Below are positions 20,496-28,131 of a DNA stretch of 64,000 bases, one piece after another. The notes beneath the pieces are model-generated. The model searched no databases. It had not been told where the DNA came from and saw only the letters and a list, made by a program, of their open reading frames with translations. The first letter of the stretch is position 1, and every line of letters starts with the position of its first letter. The position numbers and the translations under genes are program-made. The stretch is from assembly GCF_902459775.1 (NCBI RefSeq), contig NZ_CABPSQ010000010.1, forward strand, positions 115,002 to 179,001. The letters are read 5' to 3'. This stretch comes from Pandoraea captiosa. GTDB taxonomy: Bacteria; Pseudomonadota; Gammaproteobacteria; Burkholderiales; Burkholderiaceae.

Positions 20496-22118
20496 TCACC
20501 ACCGCAACGCCTCCACCGACAGCCTCCCCACGTCCGCCGCCAGTTGCAAACGCGCCGTCTGCAATGCTGTATACGCCGCGATGCGCTGCTGCTCGGCATC
20601 GGTCAGATCGTTCTGCGCCTTGAGCAATTCCAGCAAGGTGCCCACGCCTGCCTTGTACCGCCCGAGTGCGACATCGGTCGTTTCGCGTGCGCGCGTCACC
20701 AGCGTTCCCGCCAATTGCAATGTATCCGCGCTCGATGAAAACACCTCGTAGTGACGCCAGACGTCTGCCGCAATGCGGCGCTTCACCAGATTGAGCGTCT
20801 CGCGGCGTCGGTCCACTTCCGACTGCGCGTCGCGCACGCGATATTGACGCGAGAAGCCTTCGAATAACGGAATCGAGATCTGAATCCCGACACTCCGGTT
20901 ATTGATCACCTGACGCGTCGTGACCTGCGTGATCGGCGTGTCGCCCCGGTCCGCCCACGCGGTCAGCGAGATCGTTGGGCGTCCCTGACTTTGCACGACG
21001 TCGACATTGGCCTGCGCGGCCTCCAGCTCGGCTTGCGCGGCAAGCACATCCGGATGCTGCGCGAGCGCCTGGTCGAGCATCGGGCCAACTGCACGCCGCT
21101 CGTCGAGTGTCTCGCTGCCCAACGGCGGCAGCGGCGTTAGCGTCAGCGCGGTGTCCGCGCGTGCGCCGATAGCCAGCGCAAGCTCACCGATCGCCAGACG
21201 TGCCGCACTCTCGGCCTGCAACGTCGCCAGACGCATGCGCGACCATGTCGTCTCCGCCTGAAGCTGGTCCGCGCGTGCGCCGATTCCCGCCGTCAGGCGC
21301 GCCGCAGCGGCATCGAAACTCTCACGCGCGATTCGCTCGGCTTCGCGCGCCGAGCGCAACACGCTACGACGCGCCTGCGCCTCGTAGTAAGCCTTCACCG
21401 TGTCGAGAAAAACCGTCTGCAAGCTCGCATTCCTGGACGAAACGGCAGCGTTGACCAGCGCCGTATCGCGCGTGACGGTCGCCGAGCGCTGGCCGAAGTC
21501 GTACAGCACCCACGTGAGATTCAGCGCAATGTCCGTGCTGCGGCTGTTCAGCGACGAATCGAATTCCGGCGAATCATCGTAAGTCACACGCTGGCCGACC
21601 CGCGCGATACTGCCGGTCGCCGTCACGTTGGGCAGGTAGGCCGAGCGCGCTACGCCCAAACGCGCCTGCCTGCCCTGTATCTCGGCCCACGCCTGCCGCG
21701 TCCGAGGGTCCGTGGTCAGGGCCATGGCGACGGCATCGGGCAATGAAAGCGGCGCGTCCGTGCTGGCGACCGTATTCGTTGCCACTGGCGACGAAGTCGA
21801 TGACGCCAACGCCGCTGAAGAAACCGACGCTTGCCACGAAGGCGTATCCAGCGCAGCCGGAGGGGGCGGCACCATCGTGTTCAGCGGGTCGTTCCAGCCC
21901 CAGCCAGCGGCTGTCTGAGAGAACAGCGCCGCGCCGAGTGCAAGCACGGCAGGCAACAGGCGCCGAGTGCGCAATACGAAAGACGCCATAGACACCGCAG
22001 GCGCAGCAGGGATCAAAGGCAAGGAGGGCGCGAAAGGTGCCGAAGGTGCAGGCGTCGATGACGACGATGTCGGCTCCAGGTGCACGCGCGCGACGACGAG
22101 GCGTTGCACGAGGTTCAT
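20496..22118 (-). CDS. TolC-family outer-membrane channel
   Basis: 540 residues from the ATG at 22118, which overlaps the exporter stop (ATGA). An internal Met at 21989 begins a clear signal peptide (MASFVLRTRRLLPAVLALGAALFSQTAAG) and would give 497 residues, so the true start may be there. The mature protein has the two OEP repeats of TolC/TypA channels (SLPDAVAMALTTDPRTRQAWAEIQG early; a second copy around LDQALAQHPDVLAAQAELEAAQANVDVV). It should form the outer-membrane exit for the ABC/HlyD exporter beside it. Confidence 0.9.
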   Translation of the reverse strand: MNLVQRLVVARVHLEPTSSSSTPAPSAPFAPSLPLIPAAPAVSMASFVLRTRRLLPAVLALGAALFSQTAAGWGWNDPLNTMVPPPPAALDTPSWQASVSSAALASSTSSPVATNTVASTDAPLSLPDAVAMALTTDPRTRQAWAEIQGRQARLGVARSAYLPNVTATGSIARVGQRVTYDDSPEFDSSLNSRSTDIALNLTWVLYDFGQRSATVTRDTALVNAAVSSRNASLQTVFLDTVKAYYEAQARRSVLRSAREAERIARESFDAAAARLTAGIGARADQLQAETTWSRMRLATLQAESAARLAIGELALAIGARADTALTLTPLPPLGSETLDERRAVGPMLDQALAQHPDVLAAQAELEAAQANVDVVQSQGRPTISLTAWADRGDTPITQVTTRQVINNRSVGIQISIPLFEGFSRQYRVRDAQSEVDRRRETLNLVKRRIAADVWRHYEVFSSSADTLQLAGTLVTRARETTDVALGRYKAGVGTLLELLKAQNDLTDAEQQRIAAYTALQTARLQLAADVGRLSVEALRW

Positions 22119-24544
22119 GCTGACGCCGCACCTGCCGCGCCGACCGAGCCCTCGGCTTCCACCACATCCGCCGCGCCGACCGAGCCCACGACGTCCACCA
22201 CACCTGCCGCACCGACTGAGTCCACAGCTTCCACCACACCAGCCGAAACCGGGACACCCACAGTTCCCGCTGGGCCCGTTTCACCCGCGACACGCGCGCC
22301 ACCCACGGCACCCGCCGCATCCACGGCATCCACGGCACCCGCGACCCCCGCGACACCTACGGCATCCTCAGCACCCGCTCCGCCACCACCGTTACCCCCG
22401 CCCCCCGAACGACGCGTCGTATCCGCATGCCGAACGTCGCGCACGATACGCCCGGCGGCGAGCATCAGCTCGCGCGACGCGGTGACGATCGTCTCCGGGC
22501 GATGCGCGACGATCACGCGCGTGATCGGCAGCGTGGCGATGGCGGCGTTCACTTCCCTTTCGCGCTCGACGTCGAGATGACTTGTCGCTTCGTCCAGAAA
22601 CAGCACGCTGGGCCGCTTGTAGAGCGCACGCGCGAGCAGCACGCGTTGCTTCTGTCCGCCGGAGAGCACCGTGCCCATGTCGCCGACGAGCGTGTTGTAC
22701 CCCATCGGCATCGCCGCAATGTCATCGTGTATCGCTGCCACGTGCGCGCATTCGCCCACCCAGGCGAGGTCGGCATGCGGGTCGAAAAAGCTGATGTTCT
22801 CGGCGATGGTGCCTGCGAACAGCGTGTCGTCCTGCAACACGGTCCCGGCAAGCTGACGAAGTTTGTCCAGCCCCACGTGCCCCACCGGCACCCCGTCGAG
22901 CAGGACTTCGCCCTCGGTCGGCGGCAAAATGCCGAGCAGCACATTGATGAGCGTGGACTTGCCGCCGCCGGAAACGCCGGTGATCGCCACCGATTCCCCC
23001 GCCTCGATGCGGAAGTTCACGCCGTCCAGCACGTAGGGCTCGTGCTCGCTGTAACGAAAACGAAGATTGCGCACCTCGATGATCGGCACCGACGGCGTGT
23101 CGCTCAGCTCGGCCGCGTCTCGCCAGGTCGCGGGCGACGCAGGCTCGGGCGCATGCAGCACGATGTCCGCCAGACGCTCGCCCTGCAATTGCATCATCTT
23201 GACGTCCACCCATTTGTCGAGCAACGCACTCACACGCGTGTCGAACATCAGCTTGAACGCCATGAACGCGATCAGCGCGCCCACGGTAAACGTGCCCCCC
23301 AGCACGAAGCGGGCGCCAAGCCAGATGATGATGATCGTCTCGAGACCGAACAGCACCCCACTGAGCGCCCGGTAACCGAGCGCCATTTTCTGGATCGTCA
23401 GGTCCGCGTTGATCTGGTTGACGAGCAGCGTGAGCCAGCGCGAGCGTCGTTCGTCCTGCTGACGGAATAGCTTGATGGTCTTGACCCCGCGCACCGTTTC
23501 GAGAAAGTGCGTCTGCTGCTTGGCGGTGTGCACGATCTGGGCTTCGGTCGCATCGCGCAGCGGCACGAACCATAGCCATCGGCCGAACGCATAGAGCGCC
23601 ATCGTGCCCACGGCTATCCACGCGAGCGGCGCACTGAAGACGAACATCATGGCGAGCGTAATGCTCATGACCAGACCGTCGAGCATGGCTTCGAGAAACG
23701 AGGTCGTGAGCGTGCGCTGGATGGCGTCGATCGCGCCGAAGCGCGAGACTACGTCGCCCAGATGCCGCTTCTCGAAATAGGTCACGGGCAGGCGTAGCAG
23801 GTGCATGAAGACGTTGCTGCGCCATTGCAGACTCAACGTGGTGCCCAGAAACATCAGCACCCAGCCGCGCGCCACGGTGGTCACCTGTTGCATCAGCAAT
23901 AGCAGCGTGAACCCGATGGCGAGCGTCGTCAGCAGGTCCAGATCCGCACTGGGCAGCACGTGATCGATCACCCACTGCATGAGGAACGGCTGCAGCACCA
24001 TCAGGACTTCGAGCACCAGCGCCAGCGTGACCACGTGCGCAATGGACGCGCCGAGTCCCGTGATGCGCCCGATCAGACGCTGCAAGCGCACAGGGCGGCG
24101 CTCGCGCAGCGGAGAGAACTGGGCCGTGGGCCACAGTTCCAGCGCCACGCCCGTGAAACTTCGCGAGATTTCGTCGAACGAGCATTTTCGAATGCCCATC
24201 GCCGGATCGAAGATCGTGACCGTGCGGCTGCTCACTTCGCGCAAGACCACGAAATGATTGAACTCCCAATGCAGAATGCACGGCAGGCGCAGTTTGGACA
24301 GCGCGTCGATGTCGAGTTTGACGGGGCGCGACGCCAGTTCCATGCGCGCGGCGAGTTGCACGAGCGCCCCGAGCGTGAGCCCTTTGAGCGAGACCGGAAA
24401 GCGCCCGCGCAGCGTCGCGAGATCCGTCTCATGACCGTGGTAGCCGGCAATCATGCCCAGACAGGCAAGCCCGCACTCGGCGGCCTCGGTCTGAAGCATG
24501 AGCGGCATGCGTTGGCGAAAGCCCAGTGCCAGACGTTCAAGCAT
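22115..24544 (-). CDS. Peptidase-containing ABC exporter for double-glycine peptides
   Basis: 809 residues from the ATG at 24544, two bases after the HlyD stop. Layout: C39 peptidase domain (residues 15-140) with catalytic Cys24 (AAECGLACLG), His97 (NHFVV) and Asp113 (IFDPAMG); six-helix membrane domain (about 160-440); ATPase with Walker A GVSGGGKST, signature LSGGQKQR and Walker B VLFLDEAT. It should cleave leaders after Gly-Gly and export the peptide. The last ~97 residues (713-809, encoded at 22118-22408) are an unusual Gly-rich linker followed by Val/Gly/Ala/Asp repeats not part of the family. Confidence 0.93.
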   Translation of the reverse strand: MLERLALGFRQRMPLMLQTEAAECGLACLGMIAGYHGHETDLATLRGRFPVSLKGLTLGALVQLAARMELASRPVKLDIDALSKLRLPCILHWEFNHFVVLREVSSRTVTIFDPAMGIRKCSFDEISRSFTGVALELWPTAQFSPLRERRPVRLQRLIGRITGLGASIAHVVTLALVLEVLMVLQPFLMQWVIDHVLPSADLDLLTTLAIGFTLLLLMQQVTTVARGWVLMFLGTTLSLQWRSNVFMHLLRLPVTYFEKRHLGDVVSRFGAIDAIQRTLTTSFLEAMLDGLVMSITLAMMFVFSAPLAWIAVGTMALYAFGRWLWFVPLRDATEAQIVHTAKQQTHFLETVRGVKTIKLFRQQDERRSRWLTLLVNQINADLTIQKMALGYRALSGVLFGLETIIIIWLGARFVLGGTFTVGALIAFMAFKLMFDTRVSALLDKWVDVKMMQLQGERLADIVLHAPEPASPATWRDAAELSDTPSVPIIEVRNLRFRYSEHEPYVLDGVNFRIEAGESVAITGVSGGGKSTLINVLLGILPPTEGEVLLDGVPVGHVGLDKLRQLAGTVLQDDTLFAGTIAENISFFDPHADLAWVGECAHVAAIHDDIAAMPMGYNTLVGDMGTVLSGGQKQRVLLARALYKRPSVLFLDEATSHLDVEREREVNAAIATLPITRVIVAHRPETIVTASRELMLAAGRIVRDVRHADTTRRSGGGGNGGGGAGAEDAVGVAGVAGAVDAVDAAGAVGGARVAGETGPAGTVGVPVSAGVVEAVDSVGAAGVVDVVGSVGAADVVEAEGSVGAAGAASA

Positions 24545-24546
24545 GA

Positions 24547-25800
24547 TTACAGTTTCCCCGACAGACTCTGGACGGGATCGAACGCCCATTGATACAAACG
24601 GCGGCGCTGTTGCAGCAGATCCGCCTCGACCTGCATGCCCGAGCGCAGCACCCAGGGTTGACCCAATGGCGACGTCGGCGTGGCGTCGAACGAGACGATG
24701 ATGCGATACAGCGGCTCGCCAGCGCTTTCCCGCTGCGCGCGGGCGGCGTCGCCAAGCTGGTCTGCGGGCAGCGCCGTTCGTGCGACGGCGTCCACCACGC
24801 CGGGCTGTTGCCCGAAGCGCTCATACGGGTAGGCCTGATAGCGCAGCAGGACCTTGTCGCCCGGTTTGACGGCCCCGACGGACCGGCTCGGCGCATAGAG
24901 TTCGGCCTGAAGGCGGGCGCCTGCGGGCACGATGGCGGCGAGCGGGCGCTGGGCGTCGACGACCTGACCGACTTCGGCCACCGCTGCGGTGACGATGCCC
25001 GCCTGCGGCGCCACGATCACCGCGCTGCGTTTGGCTTCGCTCTGACTCAATGCTTCGGCGTTGCCCGAGATTTCACGATCGATCGCGGCCAGTTGTTTCG
25101 CCTGCTTCACCGCGAGTTCGGTCAGTGCATTTTGTTGGGCGGCCAGATCGGCGCCCACGCGAAGCCGCTCGCGCATGAGGGACTGGAGCTGACCGCGTTG
25201 ATCGAGGGCGTCCGCCCGTTTCTGATCGGCCTGCTCCTGCGAAATGTAGCCCTGCCCGACCAGCCCACGATAACGCTCCGCAGTTTGTTCCGCGAGCGAC
25301 ACACGCTCACGCTGGCCCGCGATCTGCGCGTCCAGTGCACCGGCTTGCCCGCGCAGACCCTTGACGGTGGCCTCAAGACTGTCGCGCTCGCTTGTCTGCA
25401 TGACACGCGTCTTGTCGCGCGAATCGCGCAGGCTTTCGTCGCGCTGGCGCACCTGCGCGCTGATGGCGGCCTGCGTGGCGCCCAGGGCGCTCTGACGTTC
25501 GCCGGAGACGACGAAGAGCACGTCGCCGGCTTTCACCACCTGCTCGTCGCGCACGCGTCGCTCGACCACGATGCCGCTCTCGGGCGCGTAGAGCTTGATC
25601 AGCCCCTGTGCCGGCGCCAATTGCCCACGCACCGTGGCGCGTTGGGTATAGCTGCCAAACGTCAGAAAGAGGATGACCGCAACGGCGAACGTCGTGAGCA
25701 CGACGCTCAGCAAGCGCATGGACAGCGGCTGAACGAGAACGATCTCCCCGAGGGACGTCGTTTTTTGCGCAGCAAGCGCTTCTTCACGGAATAGGGGCAC
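24547..25800 (-). CDS. HlyD/RaxA-like periplasmic adaptor of peptide exporter
   Basis: 417 residues. A short cytoplasmic N-terminus is followed by one membrane helix (about residues 28-50, LLSVVLTTFAVAVILFLTF). A biotinyl-lipoyl half-motif (GLIKLYAPESGIVVERRV), a long coiled-coil hairpin (about 110-265, rich in Gln/Arg/Glu) and a beta-barrel region with LRSGMQVEADLLQQRRRLYQWAFDPVQSL follow. This last motif is common in adaptors of class II bacteriocin exporters. It links the ABC exporter to the TolC-type channel encoded beside it. Confidence 0.92.
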   Translation of the reverse strand: MPLFREEALAAQKTTSLGEIVLVQPLSMRLLSVVLTTFAVAVILFLTFGSYTQRATVRGQLAPAQGLIKLYAPESGIVVERRVRDEQVVKAGDVLFVVSGERQSALGATQAAISAQVRQRDESLRDSRDKTRVMQTSERDSLEATVKGLRGQAGALDAQIAGQRERVSLAEQTAERYRGLVGQGYISQEQADQKRADALDQRGQLQSLMRERLRVGADLAAQQNALTELAVKQAKQLAAIDREISGNAEALSQSEAKRSAVIVAPQAGIVTAAVAEVGQVVDAQRPLAAIVPAGARLQAELYAPSRSVGAVKPGDKVLLRYQAYPYERFGQQPGVVDAVARTALPADQLGDAARAQRESAGEPLYRIIVSFDATPTSPLGQPWVLRSGMQVEADLLQQRRRLYQWAFDPVQSLSGKL

Positions 25801-25890
25801 GGTGCAGGGGGCGGAGCAGCGCGATAGGTCGCGTCAGACAATGCGGGAGGGAGTAATGAAGTGTCGGCGCGCGATGTCGTACTCGAAGCA

Positions 25891-25920
25891 GGGCACTCGC
25901 GGCGGCGGCTGCGAGTGCCC
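25891..25920 (-). other. Strong intergenic hairpin between peptide 1 gene and hlyD
   Basis: GGGCACTCGC and GCGAGTGCCC form a perfect 10-bp stem with a 10-nt loop. On the minus strand it follows the third peptide gene by 11 bp and precedes hlyD by about 90 bp. No T-run follows, so it is more likely an RNA-stabilising or partial attenuating element than a full terminator. Confidence 0.6.
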
Positions 25921-25931
25921 TACGTATGACG

Positions 25932-26123
25932 TCAGCCCGCCACACCCCGGCCGCCTGAGAGCGGCTTCGTTGCGCCGGCGCTAGTCGTCGACGGCACGCT
26001 CAACCCGGTGTTGTACCGGTTCGGGCCCACGCCGCCGCCGACCTGAGCGATTTCTTCTGCCGAGAGTTCGGCGGGCTGCACAGACTCGGTGCGTTGTGTG
26101 GTGTTTTCAGCTTTGGTTGTCAT
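25932..26123 (-). CDS. Double-glycine leader peptide 1
   Basis: 63 residues. The leader (residues 1-31) ends AELSAEEIAQVGGG, a classical class II bacteriocin-type leader with hydrophobic residues at -4, -7 and -12. The core (32 residues) begins VGPNRYNTGLS and ends SGGRGVAG; it has no Cys and is basic and Gly/Ser/Thr-rich. The ATG at 26123 has a GAGGT Shine-Dalgarno about 9 bp upstream; the longer open frame upstream is rejected. It is the promoter-distal of three peptide genes and precedes hlyD. Function is unknown; antimicrobial or signalling peptide are both possible. Confidence 0.8.
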   Translation of the reverse strand: MTTKAENTTQRTESVQPAELSAEEIAQVGGGVGPNRYNTGLSVPSTTSAGATKPLSGGRGVAG

Positions 26124-26163
26124 TGGGATTACCTCAGAAAAGACGGTGTAATGAAGCCACGGG

Positions 26164-26376
26164 TCAGACCGCATGCCTGTGGGGGAACGCCGGACCGACG
26201 GCAACTGGGATGACGGCAACTGGGCTGACGCCAAATGCGTTGCGCTTACCGTTTCCACCGCTGACCTCACGGATCTCCTGATCGGTCAGTGCGGTGACTT
26301 CCGTCGACCGATCCTTGTCGGTGTCCGAGCCCGGCATGCCTGCCTTATCAGACGTTTTTTGATTGACTCGTTTCAT
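26164..26376 (-). CDS. Double-glycine leader peptide 2
   Basis: 70 residues. The leader (residues 1-41) is charged and ends TALTDQEIREVSGG. The core (29 residues) starts NGKRNAFG, has a hydrophobic Val/Pro centre (SPVAVIPVAVGPAFP) and ends HRHAV; there is no Cys. An AAGGA Shine-Dalgarno lies 6-7 bp before the ATG at 26376. It is 40 bp from peptide gene 1 and 97 bp from peptide gene 3. The leader end shares the pattern E-(I/V)-x-x-V-S/G-G-G with the other two. Confidence 0.82.
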   Translation of the reverse strand: MKRVNQKTSDKAGMPGSDTDKDRSTEVTALTDQEIREVSGGNGKRNAFGVSPVAVIPVAVGPAFPHRHAV

Positions 26377-26473
26377 ATCGATTCCTTATCGTAATGACAC
26401 CTCGTTCCGACTGGACCATCGCGGGACGTTGCGTAAATGCGTCATCGCGCGATGGCCAGTCGGAGCCGCATTA

Positions 26474-26665
26474 CTAGAGGTATTGGTTGGTCTTCTGGAA
26501 ATTCGGCGTCGCGGCGTTAAGGTTGGGAGTCAGCGTGGGCTTCCTATTTCCCGCCCCCCCGCTCACCTGATCGACTTCGTGCGGCTTGAGTTCGGTGACG
26601 GGCGCTTCCGCGCTCGATTGCGACACCGAATCGCTTCGGGTGACTTCCTTCGTCTTCATCTTCAT
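26474..26665 (-). CDS. Double-glycine leader peptide 3
   Basis: 63 residues. The leader (residues 1-37) ends TELKPHEVDQVSGG. The core (26 residues) starts AGNRKPTLTP and is rich in Asn, Thr and Pro, with no Cys. The ATG at 26665 has a GCAGGAGA Shine-Dalgarno; a second ATG two codons later is possible. It is the promoter-proximal gene of the cassette. All three cores share a Gly at position 2 and a basic residue within positions 3-5 right after the predicted cut. Confidence 0.82.
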   Translation of the reverse strand: MKMKTKEVTRSDSVSQSSAEAPVTELKPHEVDQVSGGAGNRKPTLTPNLNAATPNFQKTNQYL

Positions 26666-26720
26666 ACAGGTCTCCTGCTAGTCATGAGAAGCGGCGCGAG
26701 ATCGCCGACTTCCCACGGAA

Positions 26721-26741
26721 TTGACGTACGATCCGCGTCAA
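26721..26741. promoter_or_regulatory. Dyad TTGACG-N9-CGTCAA upstream of the peptide genes
   Basis: A 6-bp inverted repeat with 9-bp spacing, 56-76 bp upstream of the first peptide ATG. It could be an operator; the minus-strand TTGACG also resembles a -35 box, but I see no good -10 at the right distance. Confidence 0.35.
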
Positions 26742-26824
26742 TAACGGTACGGCCCCGGGTATTGGACGGGCGCTGTACCCACAACGGTTTAAAGGAAGAG
26801 AGACGCGACCTGCCTAATTCCCCA

Positions 26825-26856
26825 CTCAATTCCCGCTCAGTTCCGCTCAATTCCCG
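26825..26856. promoter_or_regulatory. Three helically phased repeats upstream of the peptide operon
   Basis: CTCAATTCCCG (26825-26835), CTCAGTTCCG (26836-26845) and CTCAATTCCCG (26846-26856) are tandem units of 11, 10 and 11 bp, i.e. about one DNA turn each. A weaker partial unit precedes them (AATTCCCC, 26816-26823). They lie 160-190 bp upstream of the first peptide gene. Such phasing is typical of direct-repeat binding sites for OmpR- or LytTR-type regulators. The rest of the 446-bp gap 26666-27111 contains no convincing gene. Confidence 0.55.
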
Positions 26857-27031
26857 CGCACGACCAAAACGTAATCTTCGAAAGGAATGCTAACCACCGA
26901 GCGGCGGGGATGCATTGGACTTTAGTCGTATACGCACTGCGGTTTTCGGGACCACTGCGGCGGGACCGGGCTAAGGGGCATGCGAGGCTCGCCGCCGCCG
27001 GATTTCGCTGTCCGCAACGGGCGGAAAAATG

Positions 27032-27066
27032 ACAAGGGGTTACGCGATTCTCACGTAACCCCTTGT
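27032..27066 (-). terminator. Rho-independent terminator of the mhp operon
   Basis: ACAAGGGGTTACG and CGTAACCCCTTGT form a 13-bp stem around a 9-nt loop. On the minus strand it is followed by ATTTTT, 46 bp after the mhpC stop. Its stem core matches the terminator at 20422-20456. Confidence 0.88.
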
Positions 27067-27111
27067 CTTACCTACGGAAACCGCAGCGCCAGGGCGCTGT
27101 CGCCTCCGCCC

Positions 27112-27990
27112 TCAATGCTTCAAAAAGTCCAGAACCATGCGGTTGAAGGCGTCTGCGTGTTCCCATTGCACCCAGTGGCCGCAACGGTTGAACACATGCA
27201 ATTGCGCATTGGGCAGACCGGCGAGCAGGCGCAGGCCGACGTCCATCGGCACGAAGCGATCTTCCCGGCCCCAGACGATCAGCGTCGGTGCGGCGATTTC
27301 ACCAAGTCGCGCGCCATAGTCCGTGAACTGCTTCGGGTTCGCGGCGAGGCTCTTCACGAAGTTCTCGAGATGTTCGCGGTTGGCGAGCATGTTGTCGAGC
27401 CGTGCCTGCATCAGATCGTCCGTGATCGAACTGGCGTCGAAGACGAACACGTTCATCATGCGCTTCAGGTTCTCGATGGTCGGGTCCTTGTACAGACCAT
27501 TGAGCAACTTGATCCCCTCGGTCGGCATCGCCACGAACTGGCTCGGGCCACCGGTGCCACCGCCCATCAGAATCAACTTGCCGACGCGCGTCGGATTCGC
27601 CAGCGCGAACGCCACCGTGCTATGCCCGCCCATCGAGTTGCCGATGATGTGCACGCGCTCGATATCGAGTGCGTCGAGCACTGCCTTCAGAACACGTCCG
27701 TTCAGCTCCGAACGGGACCCCGTGTTGACCACTGACGAGCTCTTGCCCCAACCGGGGCAATCCACCAGCAATACGCGATATCCCGCCTCGACCAGCGGCG
27801 CGACGTTGCGGTTGAAGTTGGCCCATCCCGTTGCGCCCGGTCCCGAGCCGTGCAACATCACCACGGTCTCGGCGCCGTTGCCCACATCGTTGTAATGAAT
27901 GCGGAACTCGGTGTCCGCGTCGCGAATGGTGACGAAACGGCTCGTCGACGCTTCCGTGAGCGGCGTGCCGGTCGATTGAGTTGCAGTCAT
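27112..27990 (-). CDS. mhpC: 2-hydroxy-6-oxonona-2,4-dienedioate hydrolase
   Basis: Alpha/beta hydrolase cleaving the C-C bond of the meta-cleavage product of 2,3-dihydroxyphenylpropionate, giving succinate and 2-hydroxypentadienoate. The protein has 292 residues. The oxyanion motif [15 protein letters not shown], the nucleophile elbow [12 protein letters not shown], the Asp region [12 protein letters not shown] and the C-terminal catalytic His in [10 protein letters not shown] are all present. It is the last gene of the mhp operon, behind an MFS transporter gene. Confidence 0.94.
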   Translation of the reverse strand: MTATQSTGTPLTEASTSRFVTIRDADTEFRIHYNDVGNGAETVVMLHGSGPGATGWANFNRNVAPLVEAGYRVLLVDCPGWGKSSSVVNTGSRSELNGRVLKAVLDALDIERVHIIGNSMGGHSTVAFALANPTRVGKLILMGGGTGGPSQFVAMPTEGIKLLNGLYKDPTIENLKRMMNVFVFDASSITDDLMQARLDNMLANREHLENFVKSLAANPKQFTDYGARLGEIAAPTLIVWGREDRFVPMDVGLRLLAGLPNAQLHVFNRCGHWVQWEHADAFNRMVLDFLKH

Positions 27991-28131
27991 GATGACTTCC
28001 TCTACGAATGTTGCCGGTGCAATGGCAACGATGAGAATGAAAACGAGGGCAGCAGCGATGCCATGGGCATCTCGCCGCCCAATCCGGCGCTTCTATCGAA
28101 TGTGCCGAACGGCACCACCCGCGACGCCGGA

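Noticed and set aside
25891-25920. Reading this hairpin as a Rho-independent terminator
   Set aside because: No T-run follows on either strand.
26662-26850. 62-codon minus-strand frame upstream of peptide gene 3 as a fourth peptide
   Set aside because: No double-glycine leader and no good Shine-Dalgarno; it covers the promoter region.
20422-27066. The two similar stems as transposon or attachment-site ends
   Set aside because: Each has a T-rich run in the direction of an operon end, so a terminator role is sufficient; no integrase gene or direct repeat of the tRNA end was seen.
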